Positions 16,763 through 25,108 of a stretch of 33,855 nucleotides of DNA are shown here, piece by piece. Under the pieces are notes generated by a model that searched no databases, was not told the origin of the DNA, and was given only the letters and a program-made list of their open reading frames with translations. The DNA is taken from contig JBBDMS010000017.1 in the NCBI GenBank assembly GCA_040878185.1, positions 1-33,855 on the forward strand, read 5' to 3'. Source of the DNA: JAWXBK01 sp040878185 (GTDB lineage: Bacteria > Pseudomonadota > Alphaproteobacteria > Dongiales > Dongiaceae). Each line of letters starts with the position of its first letter. The first letter of the stretch is position 1. Position numbers and translations under genes: made by a program.

Positions 16763-17828
16763 GTATCGTCTGCGCCAGCCCCCATTGCGCCGCCTCGGCG
16801 ACAACCGGGCTCTCGTCGCGCGTGAGCCGGTCGAGTGCCGCGCGCGCCTCGGGCGAGCCGTCATTGCCGAGCGCGATCGCGACATTGCGGATGAACCGCT
16901 CGCGGCCGATCCGCTTGATCGGCGAGCCGGCGAAGAGTGCGCGGAACGACGCATCGTCGAGCGCGGCGAGCTCGACCAGTTTCGGCGCGGTCAGCTCGGC
17001 ACGCGGCAGGAACGCATAGTCCTTCGTCGCACTCGCATATTTGTTCCAGGGGCAGACCGCGAGGCAATCGTCGCAGCCATAGATGCGGTTGCCCATCGCA
17101 GCGCGGAACGCCTCGGGAATCGGCCCTTCATGTTCGATCGTGAGATAGGAAATGCAGCGGCGCGCATCGAGCCGATAGGGCTCCGGAAAGGCTGCCGTCG
17201 GACAGATATCGAGACAACGCCGGCAGGAGCCGCAATGATCCTCCTCCGCCGCATCGGGTGCGAGATCGAGCGTCGTGAAGAGCGCGCCGAGAAAGAGCCA
17301 GGAGCCGAATTCGCGCGAAACCAGGTTGGTATGCTTGCCGCGCCAGCCGATCCCGGCGCGTTCGGCGAGCGGCTTTTCCATGATGGGGGCGGTATCCACG
17401 AACAATTTCGCCTCGCAGCGATATTCGCGCGAAAGCCATTCGCCGAGTTTTCGCAAACGCGGTTTCATCACGTCGTGATAGTCGCGGCTGCGCGCATAGA
17501 CCGAAATATTGCCGCGATCCTTGTGCGCGAGCAGCGCGAGCGGATCGTCCTTCGGCGCATAGTTGGTGCCAACCAGCACGACGCTGCGTGCCTCGGGCCA
17601 GATCGCACGCGGATCGCGCCGTCGATCGGCGTTTCGTGCCATCCAGCCCATCGTGCCGTGCCAGCCGGCATCGAGAAACGCATCGAGCTTCGCTCCGGCG
17701 TCGCCGATCTCCGGCCGCGCGAACCCGACCGCATCGAAGCCGAGCGCACGCGCCTCGGCCCGGATCGCGGCGCGGACCCGATCGCCGGGCGTGGCGACGT
17801 GGTTTGTCGTTTCTGACCGGGCAGCCAT
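16755..17828 (-). CDS. queG: Epoxyqueuosine reductase
   Basis: A 357-residue QueG that reduces epoxyqueuosine to queuosine in tRNA, using cobalamin and two [4Fe-4S] clusters. The N-terminal cobalamin-binding part includes GWHGTMGWM, the NYAP segment and GRGNISVYARSRDYH. The ferredoxin-like part has CGSCRRCLDICPTAA and CDDCLAVCPWN, giving eight cluster cysteines including CISYL. A C-terminal HEAT-like helical repeat follows (RERFIRNVAIALGN). The start at 17828 is tentative; an in-frame ATG at 17840 adds four residues and neither has a clear ribosome binding site. It is last in the queA-tgt-queF-queG run, 74 bases after queF. Confidence 0.93.
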   Translation of the reverse strand: MAARSETTNHVATPGDRVRAAIRAEARALGFDAVGFARPEIGDAGAKLDAFLDAGWHGTMGWMARNADRRRDPRAIWPEARSVVLVGTNYAPKDDPLALLAHKDRGNISVYARSRDYHDVMKPRLRKLGEWLSREYRCEAKLFVDTAPIMEKPLAERAGIGWRGKHTNLVSREFGSWLFLGALFTTLDLAPDAAEEDHCGSCRRCLDICPTAAFPEPYRLDARRCISYLTIEHEGPIPEAFRAAMGNRIYGCDDCLAVCPWNKYASATKDYAFLPRAELTAPKLVELAALDDASFRALFAGSPIKRIGRERFIRNVAIALGNDGSPEARAALDRLTRDESPVVAEAAQWGLAQTIQN

Positions 17829-17902
17829 GGCGGCAAGCATACCATGCTGCCCGGTCAGCGGCCCTGCGCCAGCAAAAATCGACTTCCCTGCGCAGGAGCG
17901 GC

Positions 17903-18367
17903 CTAGCCCCGCCCGCGATAGGGCGTCACGCCCTGATCGGGAATCCAGACACCTTTCGGCGGCGGACCGGACTGGACGAACACATCGATCGGCATGCCGC
18001 CGCGCGGGAACCAGTAGCCTCCGATCCTGAGCCAACGCGGCTTCAGAAGCGCGATCAGACGTTTGGCAATCGCGACCGTACAGTCCTCGTGGAAGGCACC
18101 GTGATTGCGGAACGAACCGAGATAGAGCTTGAGCGACTTGCTCTCGACCAGCTTCGCGCGCGGCACGTAATCGATCACCAGATGCGCGAAATCCGGCTGG
18201 CCGGTCATCGGGCAGAGGCTGGTGAACTCGGGCACCGTGAAGCGCACGCAGTAGAGCGTATTCGCATGATCGTTCGGCACGGTTTCGAGCAGCGCCGCAT
18301 CCGGCGACGCCGGCAAGGCAGTGGCGTGCCCGAGCTGGATGAGTTTGTTTCTGCTGCGCCTGGCCAT
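17903..18367 (-). CDS. queF: NADPH-dependent 7-cyano-7-deazaguanine reductase
   Basis: A 154-residue, single-domain (YkvM-type) QueF that reduces the nitrile preQ0 to the amine preQ1. The catalytic Cys52 lies in FTSLCPMTGQPDF with the proton-donor Asp59, and the NADPH/substrate segment ESKSLKLYLGSFRNHGAFHED is intact. The ATG at 18367 follows GGAG by eight bases; the frame extends back to 18457 inside tgt and that part is discarded. It begins 13 bases after the tgt stop, consistent with one transcript. Confidence 0.95.
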   Translation of the reverse strand: MARRSRNKLIQLGHATALPASPDAALLETVPNDHANTLYCVRFTVPEFTSLCPMTGQPDFAHLVIDYVPRAKLVESKSLKLYLGSFRNHGAFHEDCTVAIAKRLIALLKPRWLRIGGYWFPRGGMPIDVFVQSGPPPKGVWIPDQGVTPYRGRG

Positions 18368-18380
18368 GATGTTTGCTCCG

Positions 18381-19508
18381 TTACACGGGCTCGATGTCGC
18401 CCTTCGCCTGTTCGTCCGCGAAATCTGCGCGGAACTGCCCGAAACGCCCGGCGGCAATGGAATCGCGGATCTCGCGCATCAGCGCCTGGTAATGCGCGAG
18501 ATTGTGCCAGGTGAGCAGGACGGGTCCGAGCATTTCCTCGCTGCGCGCGAGATGATGCAGATAGGCGCGCGAGAACTGCGTGCAGGCGGGGCATGAACAG
18601 GTCTCGTCGAGCGGCCGCGGGTCGTCCTGGTGTCGCGCATTGCGGATGTTGATCGTCGCGCGCCGCGTGAAGGCCTGGCCGGTGCGGCCCGAGCGCGTCG
18701 GCATCACGCAATCGAACATGTCGATGCCGCGCGCGATAGCACCTACGATATCGTCGGGTCGCCCCACGCCCATCAGATAGCGCGGCCGGTCTGTCGGCAG
18801 ATGCGGCAATGTCGCATCGAGCATCGAGAACATCATCGCCTGCCCCTCGCCGACCGCGAGCCCGCCGACCGCATAGCCGTCGAACCCGGTTTCGATCAGT
18901 GCTGCCGCTGATTCTGCGCGCAAGGCAGGATAGATGCTGCCCTGCACGATGCCGAAGAGGCCGTAGCCGGTGCGCGCGTCGAATGAATCGCGGCAGCGCT
19001 GCGCCCAGCGCATCGATCGCCGCATCGATTCGGCGGCCGTCGTCTCGTCGGCAGGAAATGCCGTGCATTCGTCGAGCACCATCGTGATCGTGGCATCGAG
19101 CTGGCGCTGGATCGCCATCGCGCGCTCGGGCGTGAGCTCGTGCGCCGAACCGTCGATATGCGACTGGAATGTGACGCCGCGCTCGGTGATCTTCCGGAGA
19201 TTGGCGAGCGACATCACCTGGAACCCGCCGGAATCGGTCAGGATCGGGCCGGGCCAGTTCATGAAACGATGCAGCCCGCCGAGCCGCTCGATGCGTTCAG
19301 CGCCAGGCCGCAACATCAGATGATAGGTGTTGCCGAGCACGATCTCCGCGCCGGTTTCTCGCACCGCGTCGGGCGTCATCGCCTTGACGGTCGCCGCCGT
19401 GCCGACCGGCATGAAAGCGGGTGTCTCGAACGATCCGTGCGCGGTCTCGACCCGGCCGCGCCGCGCCGCGCCGTCGCTGCGCTGAAGGGTAAAGCCGAAC
19501 GCGCTCAT
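18381..19508 (-). CDS. tgt: tRNA-guanine transglycosylase (bacterial type)
   Basis: A 375-residue enzyme that swaps guanine-34 of GUN-anticodon tRNAs for preQ1. Landmarks are TDSGGFQVMSL with the general Asp, GGLAVGEG for base recognition, GIDMFDCVMPTRSGRTGQ with the nucleophilic Asp, and the zinc site CSCPACTQFSRAYLHH. The ATG at 19508 overlaps the queA stop by four bases (ATGA, 19505-19508), so it is translationally coupled to queA. Confidence 0.96.
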   Translation of the reverse strand: MSAFGFTLQRSDGAARRGRVETAHGSFETPAFMPVGTAATVKAMTPDAVRETGAEIVLGNTYHLMLRPGAERIERLGGLHRFMNWPGPILTDSGGFQVMSLANLRKITERGVTFQSHIDGSAHELTPERAMAIQRQLDATITMVLDECTAFPADETTAAESMRRSMRWAQRCRDSFDARTGYGLFGIVQGSIYPALRAESAAALIETGFDGYAVGGLAVGEGQAMMFSMLDATLPHLPTDRPRYLMGVGRPDDIVGAIARGIDMFDCVMPTRSGRTGQAFTRRATINIRNARHQDDPRPLDETCSCPACTQFSRAYLHHLARSEEMLGPVLLTWHNLAHYQALMREIRDSIAAGRFGQFRADFADEQAKGDIEPV

Positions 19509-20560
19509 GAAGACGCCTCTGCCCGCTCGAGCAGGCAGCCGTCGCCATAGGAGTAGAATCGATAGCCGGTTTCGATCGCATGCGCATAGGCCGCTTTCAT
19601 GCGCCCGATGCCGGCGAACGCGCAGACCAGCATGAACAAGGTCGAGCGGGGCAGATGAAAATTGGTCAGCAGACGATCGACCGCGCGGAATCGATAGCCC
19701 GGCGTAATGAAAATGTCGGTCTCGCCGGCGAACGGCCGCACGATCCCGTTCTCGCCGGCCGCGCTCTCGACCAGCCGCAGCGACGTGGTACCGACCGCAA
19801 CGACGCGCCCGCCTTGCGCATGAGTCGCGTTGATCGCCCGCGCGGCTTCCTCTGTCACCTGCCCCCATTCGGCATGCATGCGATGATCCTTCGTATCCTC
19901 GACCTTGACCGGCAGGAAGGTACCCGCCCCGACATGCAGCGTCACGGTCGTCCGCCCGATGCCTTTCGCCGCCAGCGCGGCCAGCAAGCTTTCGGTGAAA
20001 TGCAGACCCGCCGTGGGAGCCGCGACCGCGCCCGGCTCGCGCGCGAATAGAGTCTGGTAATCGCCGCGATCGGCCTGGTTCGGTGTGTCGCGCGGAATAT
20101 AAGGCGGCAGCGGCATCGCGCCGACGCGGTCGAGAGCGGCCATGAGCGCCGCATCGTCGCAGGCGAAATCGAGCACGATCTCGCCGCCCTCATGTTTCGC
20201 CGCGACCGTTGCCGCGAGCCCCGACGACCCACCGGTATCGGTGAATTCGATCTGGTCGCCCGGCCTGAGGCGCTTCGCCGGTCGCGCGAACGCGGCCCAG
20301 CGCCCAGGCCCGAGCCGCTTGTGCAGGGTCGCCTCGATTCCCGCAGCCCCGCGCTTTCCGTCGAGCCTTGCCGCGATCACCTTCGTATCGTTGACGACCA
20401 GCAAATCGCCGGCGCGCAGCAGGTCGGGCAGATCGCGCACCGTCCGGTCGGCGAGCGCCCCTTGCCGCACATGCAGCAGCCGCGCCGCATCGCGCGGCCG
20501 CGCCGGATGCGCCGCGATCCGTTCGCGCGGCAGCTCGAAATCGAACAGATCGACTTTCAT
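19505..20560 (-). CDS. queA: SAM:tRNA ribosyltransferase-isomerase
   Basis: A 351-residue QueA that transfers and isomerises the ribosyl part of SAM onto preQ1 in tRNA to give epoxyqueuosine. Family landmarks are the N-terminal DLFDFELPRERIA, LLVVNDTKVIAARL, YQTLFAREPGAVAAPTAGLHF, TLHVGAGTFLPVKVED and NFHLPRSTLFMLV. It is first in the run queA-tgt-queF-queG and is divergent from the YhhQ-type transporter, with a palindrome in the shared 116-base spacer. No strong ribosome binding site is visible. Confidence 0.96.
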   Translation of the reverse strand: MKVDLFDFELPRERIAAHPARPRDAARLLHVRQGALADRTVRDLPDLLRAGDLLVVNDTKVIAARLDGKRGAAGIEATLHKRLGPGRWAAFARPAKRLRPGDQIEFTDTGGSSGLAATVAAKHEGGEIVLDFACDDAALMAALDRVGAMPLPPYIPRDTPNQADRGDYQTLFAREPGAVAAPTAGLHFTESLLAALAAKGIGRTTVTLHVGAGTFLPVKVEDTKDHRMHAEWGQVTEEAARAINATHAQGGRVVAVGTTSLRLVESAAGENGIVRPFAGETDIFITPGYRFRAVDRLLTNFHLPRSTLFMLVCAFAGIGRMKAAYAHAIETGYRFYSYGDGCLLERAEASS

Positions 20561-20593
20561 AGCAGGGGCGGTGCGATCATTTTTGGGGCCGGT

Positions 20594-20635
20594 TGACGGG
20601 GCCGGGATGATAGGCCTATCGGTCTCGGCCCGTCA
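20594..20635. promoter_or_regulatory. 42-bp imperfect palindrome between divergent queA and yhhQ
   Basis: The element is centred between 20614 and 20615 on GATAGG/CCTATC, with outer arms TGACGGG / CCCGTCA; about 30 of 42 positions are symmetric. On the plus strand TTGACG (20593-20598) and TATCGG (20617-20622) would form a promoter with 18-base spacing within the palindrome. Its position suggests an operator controlling both queuosine transcription units. No preQ1 riboswitch layout could be recognised here. Confidence 0.45.
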
Positions 20636-20676
20636 CCGCCAGGACCCACCCGGAAACCGCCCGCCCGCCGAACGCC

Positions 20677-21387
20677 ATGACCGCCAGAAGCAGCACCGCA
20701 TCCCCCGCTCCCTTGCCGCCGATTTCCGGCCGATTCCTGATGCTGGTCGCGGTCTTCGTCGCCTGCCTCGTCGTCTCCAACTTCATCGCCGGGAAGATCG
20801 TCGAGTTCGGCGTGCTGAACCTGTCGGCGGCGCTGATCGTGTTCCCGCTCACCTACATCATCGGCGACGTGATGACCGAGGTGTACGGCTATCGTCGCGC
20901 GCGCCAGGTGATCTGGCTCGGCTTCCTCGGCAATCTGGTTGCGGTCGCAGCGGTGATGATTGCGATCGCTTTGCCCGCTGCCTCGTTCTACGAGGATCAC
21001 GAAGCGTATGTGACGATCCTCGGCCAGACGCCACGCATCCTCGCCGCCTCGCTCGCCGCCTATCTGGTCGGCGAATTCGTCAATTCCTACGTCATGGCCA
21101 AGATGAAGATCTGGAGCCGCGGCCGGCATCTCTGGACGCGCACGATCGGCTCGACCGTGATCGGCCAGAGCCTCGACACCACGATCTTCACGGTGCTGGC
21201 CTTTGCCGGCGTGTTTCCGATCGAGGCGATCGTCGCGATCGTGCTGACCGAATGGGCCCTCAAATGCCTCTACGAGGCGGCAATGACGCCGGCGACCTAT
21301 GCGGTGGTTCGCTGGCTGAAGCGCGCCGAGGCGATCGACGTCTACGATCGCGGCACGCGGTTCAACCCGTTCGCGCTGGCGGAGTGA
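20677..21387 (+). CDS. yhhQ: Queuosine precursor transporter (YhhQ / VUT family)
   Basis: A 236-residue inner-membrane protein with about six hydrophobic segments and the family's signatures: LVVSNFIAGKIVEFG, FPLTYIIGDVMTEVYGYRRAR, and GSTVIGQSLDTTIF. E. coli YhhQ imports preQ0 and preQ1. Its place opposite queA-tgt-queF-queG supports that role here. Its last 26 bases overlap the end of the convergent LuxR-type gene. Confidence 0.93.
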   Translation: MTARSSTASPAPLPPISGRFLMLVAVFVACLVVSNFIAGKIVEFGVLNLSAALIVFPLTYIIGDVMTEVYGYRRARQVIWLGFLGNLVAVAAVMIAIALPAASFYEDHEAYVTILGQTPRILAASLAAYLVGEFVNSYVMAKMKIWSRGRHLWTRTIGSTVIGQSLDTTIFTVLAFAGVFPIEAIVAIVLTEWALKCLYEAAMTPATYAVVRWLKRAEAIDVYDRGTRFNPFALAE

Positions 21388-22291
21388 CCGGCGCGCCCTC
21401 CGGGCGCAACAGCACGTCCATGAACATCGCGAACAGCTCGGCCTGCGAGCCGACACCGAGCTTGCGGTGCACGCCCTTCATGTGATTGTGGATCGTGCCG
21501 GGTGCGATGCCGAGCATCCGCGCCGAGCCCTTCGCGGAATGGCCGCGGAAAAGAAGCTGCACCACCTCGCGTTCGCGCGCCGAGAGGATCCCCGCCCCCA
21601 TCCGCTCAAGGACGCGATCGACCCGCTTATGCGGCGTATCGAGCGCCGGATCGGCCGCCCATAACGCGGGGCCGGCATCGGCGAGCACGGTCTTCAACAG
21701 CGCGGCGATGACGGGTGCGGCATCGACCAGGCGCCGGCGCTCCGCCGGCGTGAATCGGCCGAGCCGCGCACTGCGCGCGATCGAAAGACAGCCGGTCATG
21801 TCGCCGGCCATTTCGGGGCGCAGTTCGACCGTCACGTTCGCCTCGTCGACCGCGCGATACTGTTTGTAGTGCCGACGGTAATACTCGCTCTCGAGAAACC
21901 GCACGGGTGCGACCTCGCGCAGGAACCAGCAGCCCGGTTCGCGGCCCTGACGCAGCGCGATGAAGAACGGATCGAGCAGATAGGCGCCGGCGGCGTAGGC
22001 GTCGTAACCGGACATCTCCTCCGGCGGACAGGCGGCGATGCTCGGGCTGTCCTCGCCGCGATAGACGATCAGCGACCAGCCCTCGAACGCGGCCAAAGCC
22101 TGCACCGCCTCGATCAGCGCCGCGGGGCGTCCCGCTTTGTCGGCATCGAGCACGCGGGCGAGCGCCCGGTTCCAGCCCGGATGAACGCTCTCCGGCTGAA
22201 ACGATTGGGTCCGGGGTTTCGCCTGCTGGTCCACGGGTCCTGGCCTGGTGGCATCGCTGCGGACACAGGCTAACCCTCCCGCCCGCCGCAC
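21362..22291 (-). CDS. LuxR-family transcriptional regulator
   Basis: About 309 residues. The C-terminal LuxR-type helix-turn-helix is clear: LSAREREVVQLLFRGHSAKG, then RMLGIAPGTIHNHMKGVHRKLGV. The N-terminal 200 residues (WSLIVYRGED, then YYRRHYKQY and a GCLSIARSARLGRF segment) look like a GAF-like sensor rather than a response-regulator receiver or the acyl-homoserine-lactone domain. The start is uncertain: GTG 22291 is the longest, and a GTG at 22234 would remove 19 poorly conserved residues. It lies 34 bases after the gamma-family PLP enzyme on the same strand and probably regulates that operon (inference). It overlaps yhhQ tail to tail. Confidence 0.85.
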   Translation of the reverse strand: MRRAGGLACVRSDATRPGPVDQQAKPRTQSFQPESVHPGWNRALARVLDADKAGRPAALIEAVQALAAFEGWSLIVYRGEDSPSIAACPPEEMSGYDAYAAGAYLLDPFFIALRQGREPGCWFLREVAPVRFLESEYYRRHYKQYRAVDEANVTVELRPEMAGDMTGCLSIARSARLGRFTPAERRRLVDAAPVIAALLKTVLADAGPALWAADPALDTPHKRVDRVLERMGAGILSAREREVVQLLFRGHSAKGSARMLGIAPGTIHNHMKGVHRKLGVGSQAELFAMFMDVLLRPEGAPVTPPARTG

Positions 22292-22325
22292 TCAAACCGC
22301 CGCCATGCCGGTTCGCGCAACGCTG

Positions 22326-23540
22326 CTAGCCCCGCGCGCCATCCAGCGCCTGCAGGATGTCAGCGACGAGATCCTCGACCTCCTCGAGCCCGACCGAGAT
22401 GCGGATCAGCCCGTCGCCGATGCCGTGCTGTGCACGTTCCTCGGCACTGTAGGTCGAATGGGTCATCGATGCGGGATGTTGCACCAGCGTTTCGGCATCG
22501 CCGAGGCTGACCGCGCGGGTGACGAGATCGAGCCGGTTCATGAAGGCAAGCCCGGCGGCCATCCCGCCCTTCAGTTCGAGCGAGATCATGCCGCCGAAGG
22601 CCGACATCTGCTTTTTCGCGAGCGCATGGCCCGCGAATGAGGCAAGGCCGGGGTAATCGAGCCGGTCGATCCCCGGATGGTTCTGGATCGCTTCGGCGAT
22701 CGCATGCGCCGATTGCGAATGACGCTCCATGCGCAATTTCAACGTCTTGAGCCCGCGCAGGATGAGGAACGCGTTGATCGGCGAGAGGGTCGCGCCGGTC
22801 AGTGAGCGCAAGCCCAGAAGGCGCACCGATTTCATCAGTTCGGCCGAACCGACGCAGACGCCGCCGAGCAGATCGCCATGCCCGCCGAGATATTTGGTCG
22901 CGGAATGCAGCACCAGATCGGCGCCGAACCCGAGCGGCCGCTGCAAAGCCGGCGAGCAGAACGTGTTGTCGACCGCGACCAGCGCGCCGGCCGGCTTCGC
23001 CAGCTTGGCGATCGCCGCGATGTCGACGATGCGGAGATTGGGATTGGCGGGCGTCTCGAAAAACACGAGCTTCGTGTTCTTGCGGATGGCGCGCGCGAGA
23101 TTCGCAGGGTCGGTCAGGTCGAGCGCCTGCACCGTCACGCCGAACCGCGTCAGCCCGTTCATGAAGAACGCATAGGAGCTGCCATAGATCGTGTGATCGA
23201 TGATCACATCGTCGCCGGCCGAGACCAGCGCCCACACCATGCTCGTAATGGCGCCGATACCGGAGGCGAAGGCGACCGCCGCCTCGCCGCCCTCGAGCGA
23301 GGCCATGCGGGTTTCGAGCAGCGCCTGCGTCGGGTTGCGCGTGCGGCCATAGATGTAGCCGGCCCGTTCGCCGCGAAACAGCTCGCCGCCCGCTTCGGCG
23401 CTCTCGAAGGCATAGGTCGAGGTCATGTAGATCGGCGGCGTCAGTGCGCCCTGCTCGTCGGCCGGATCGTAGCCCTCGTGGATCGCGCGGGTGGCGAAGC
23501 CCGGTGCTGCGTTGCGACGATCGGCTTTTCTGTCCGTCAT
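22326..23540 (-). CDS. Cys/Met metabolism PLP enzyme, methionine gamma-lyase-like
   Basis: A 404-residue member of the gamma-family of PLP enzymes, close in overall sequence to bacterial methionine gamma-lyase. PLP Lys216 lies in HSATKYLGGHGD; YIYGRTRNPT carries the inter-subunit Tyr and Arg, and the C-terminal LIRISVGLEEVEDL holds the carboxylate-binding Arg. However, the three residues tied to methionine specificity in P. putida MGL are changed: Cys116 to Ser121, Lys240-Asp241 to Arg245-Ser246. It may therefore act on another substrate such as cystathionine, homocysteine or O-acylhomoserine. The start has a ribosome binding site in a duplicated 15-base unit. It follows the amidase by 24 bases. 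Confidence 0.88.
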   Translation of the reverse strand: MTDRKADRRNAAPGFATRAIHEGYDPADEQGALTPPIYMTSTYAFESAEAGGELFRGERAGYIYGRTRNPTQALLETRMASLEGGEAAVAFASGIGAITSMVWALVSAGDDVIIDHTIYGSSYAFFMNGLTRFGVTVQALDLTDPANLARAIRKNTKLVFFETPANPNLRIVDIAAIAKLAKPAGALVAVDNTFCSPALQRPLGFGADLVLHSATKYLGGHGDLLGGVCVGSAELMKSVRLLGLRSLTGATLSPINAFLILRGLKTLKLRMERHSQSAHAIAEAIQNHPGIDRLDYPGLASFAGHALAKKQMSAFGGMISLELKGGMAAGLAFMNRLDLVTRAVSLGDAETLVQHPASMTHSTYSAEERAQHGIGDGLIRISVGLEEVEDLVADILQALDGARG

Positions 23541-23546
23541 GACGAT

Positions 23547-23576
23547 CCCTTACAGGTTGGGCCCTTACAGTTTGGG
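23547..23576. repeat. Tandem 15-bp duplication carrying stop codon and ribosome binding site
   Basis: CCCTTACAGGTTGGG (23547-23561) and CCCTTACAGTTTGGG (23562-23576) are adjacent and differ at one base. On the coding (minus) strand each unit contains an in-frame TAA followed by GGG. The first copy read ends the amidase gene; the second puts AAGGG six bases before the ATG of the PLP enzyme. Confidence 0.85.
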
Positions 23577-24989
23577 CCGGCGCGCCGCCGTATCGAGCCA
23601 GGGCCGCGTGCGCTCGAGCGCGGCGGCGACGCGGAAGCAACGTGTGTCGTCGAACGCGCGCGCGACGATCTGAATGCCGACCGGCAATCCGTTTCGCCCG
23701 ATGCCGGCCGGCACCGCCAGCACCGGCAGGCGGCCGAGCATGTTGAAAGGATGCGTCATCACCCAGCCGTAATCGCCATCGATCTCGCGGTCGCCCACCT
23801 TGACCCGCTCCCAGGGTCGCTGGTTCGCGGCAATCTCGTTGGTCGCGACGGTCGGGCAGATCAGCACCTGATAGCGGTCGAGCAGCGGGCCTACCTGGTC
23901 GTGAAACCGGCCGGCCATTTCGAGCGCGTGCAGGAAATCCTCCGCCGTGGTGGTGCCGGCGCGCTCGGCATACCAGACGGTGTAATCGCAGAGCAGATCG
24001 CGATGCTTTTCCAGCTCGCGCTGCAGCGCACGGCCGAACAGATGGTCGAGATAGTTCATGCAACCTTGCTGCGTTTCCGCATTCCAGCGCACATCGACCG
24101 GTTCGACGATGGCACCGGCCGATTCCAGCGCGGCCAGCGCGGCCTTCATCTGTTCGCGCACGTCGTCGTGGATCGGCCAGAAGCCGAGATCGAAGGAATA
24201 GCCGATCTTCCAGCCCTCGATACTCTTGAACGCCGACGGCAGGCGCAGTTTCGGGCGCAGCGCATCCATGTCGTGCGGGTGCGGGCCGGCGGTGACGTTC
24301 TGCATCAGCGCGATATCAGCAATGCTGCGCGCCATCGGCCCGATGACGCTGTAGAGATCCATGTTGAAGGGCGTCTCGTCGGGATTGCGCCCGTGCGGCG
24401 GCTTGAACCCGACCGTGCCGCACATGGCTGATGGCAGGCGGATCGACCCGCCAATGTCGGAGCCGGTTGCCAAAGTGGTCGAGCCGGCCGCGAGCGCAGC
24501 ACCCGAACCGCCCGACGATCCGCCGCTGGTGAAGGCCGCATTCCACGGCGTCGCGGTGGTGCCGTGCAGGCGCGTGTCGGTGAACCAGGCGCAGGAAAAT
24601 TCCGGACAGTTGGTGCGGCCGATCGGGATCGCACCGGCACGCAGCAGCCGCTCGATCGTCGGATTGGTCTTCGTCGCGACATGGTCCTTGTAGATGAGCG
24701 ACCCATAGGTCGAGCGCCGGCCCTTGACCGCCGCCTCGTCCTTGATCGCCAGCGTCAGCCCTTCGAGCGCGCGTGTCCGTCCGTTCGGTTTCGTATAGCG
24801 CGCCTCGGCCTTGCACGCGGCCTGGAGCGCCTCGTCGAAGTACCGGTCGGCAAAAGCGTTGATCGTCGGTTCGGTCGCTTCGGCGCGCGCAATCTGCGCC
24901 GTGGCGATCTCGACCGGCGACAATGTCCGCGCACGAAATCGCGCCAATGCTTCGGTCGCCGGCATGTAGCAAAGCTCGAGATCGATCAT
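23565..24989 (-). CDS. Amidase signature family amidohydrolase
   Basis: A 474-residue amidase-signature enzyme with the triad Lys83 (LAIKDE), cis-Ser158 (TSGGSSGG) and nucleophile Ser182 (DIGGSIR), spaced as expected. C-terminal GLPVGIQIVARAFDD is standard. The ATG at 24989 has GGGAG five bases upstream. It heads a likely operon with the gamma-family PLP enzyme and the LuxR-type regulator, so its product may be a sulfur-containing amino acid released from an amide (inference). It is not closely similar to the amidase at 6342, sharing mainly the core motifs. Confidence 0.9.
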   Translation of the reverse strand: MIDLELCYMPATEALARFRARTLSPVEIATAQIARAEATEPTINAFADRYFDEALQAACKAEARYTKPNGRTRALEGLTLAIKDEAAVKGRRSTYGSLIYKDHVATKTNPTIERLLRAGAIPIGRTNCPEFSCAWFTDTRLHGTTATPWNAAFTSGGSSGGSGAALAAGSTTLATGSDIGGSIRLPSAMCGTVGFKPPHGRNPDETPFNMDLYSVIGPMARSIADIALMQNVTAGPHPHDMDALRPKLRLPSAFKSIEGWKIGYSFDLGFWPIHDDVREQMKAALAALESAGAIVEPVDVRWNAETQQGCMNYLDHLFGRALQRELEKHRDLLCDYTVWYAERAGTTTAEDFLHALEMAGRFHDQVGPLLDRYQVLICPTVATNEIAANQRPWERVKVGDREIDGDYGWVMTHPFNMLGRLPVLAVPAGIGRNGLPVGIQIVARAFDDTRCFRVAAALERTRPWLDTAARRPKL

Positions 24990-25030
24990 GAACGCTCCCT
25001 TATTCGGCCGGCGATTGTGCCCGGACGATC

Positions 25031-25052
25031 CCGGCCGGGCAAACCCGGCCGG
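25031..25052. promoter_or_regulatory. Perfect GC hairpin in the amidase/NTPase divergent spacer
   Basis: CCGGCCGGG and CCCGGCCGG are exactly complementary around a CAAA loop. The hairpin would lie in or near the 5' leader of either divergent gene. There is no T-run, so it is not an obvious terminator; it could be an operator or leader structure. Confidence 0.45.
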
Positions 25053-25108
25053 CAGGTCGATCCAGCCCGACTTTCTGTTACCCTGCGCGATCAATATGGA
25101 GGGCCGAC

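Noticed and set aside
20561..20676. preQ1 riboswitch in the leader of queA or yhhQ.
   Set aside because: I could not find the small pseudoknot layout with an A-rich tail next to a ribosome binding site; the symmetric palindrome is a better description. A covariance-model search would settle it.
22360..24431. Long open frames on both strands over the amidase/PLP-enzyme genes.
   Set aside because: They overlap two genes with intact catalytic residues and have no recognisable motifs of their own.
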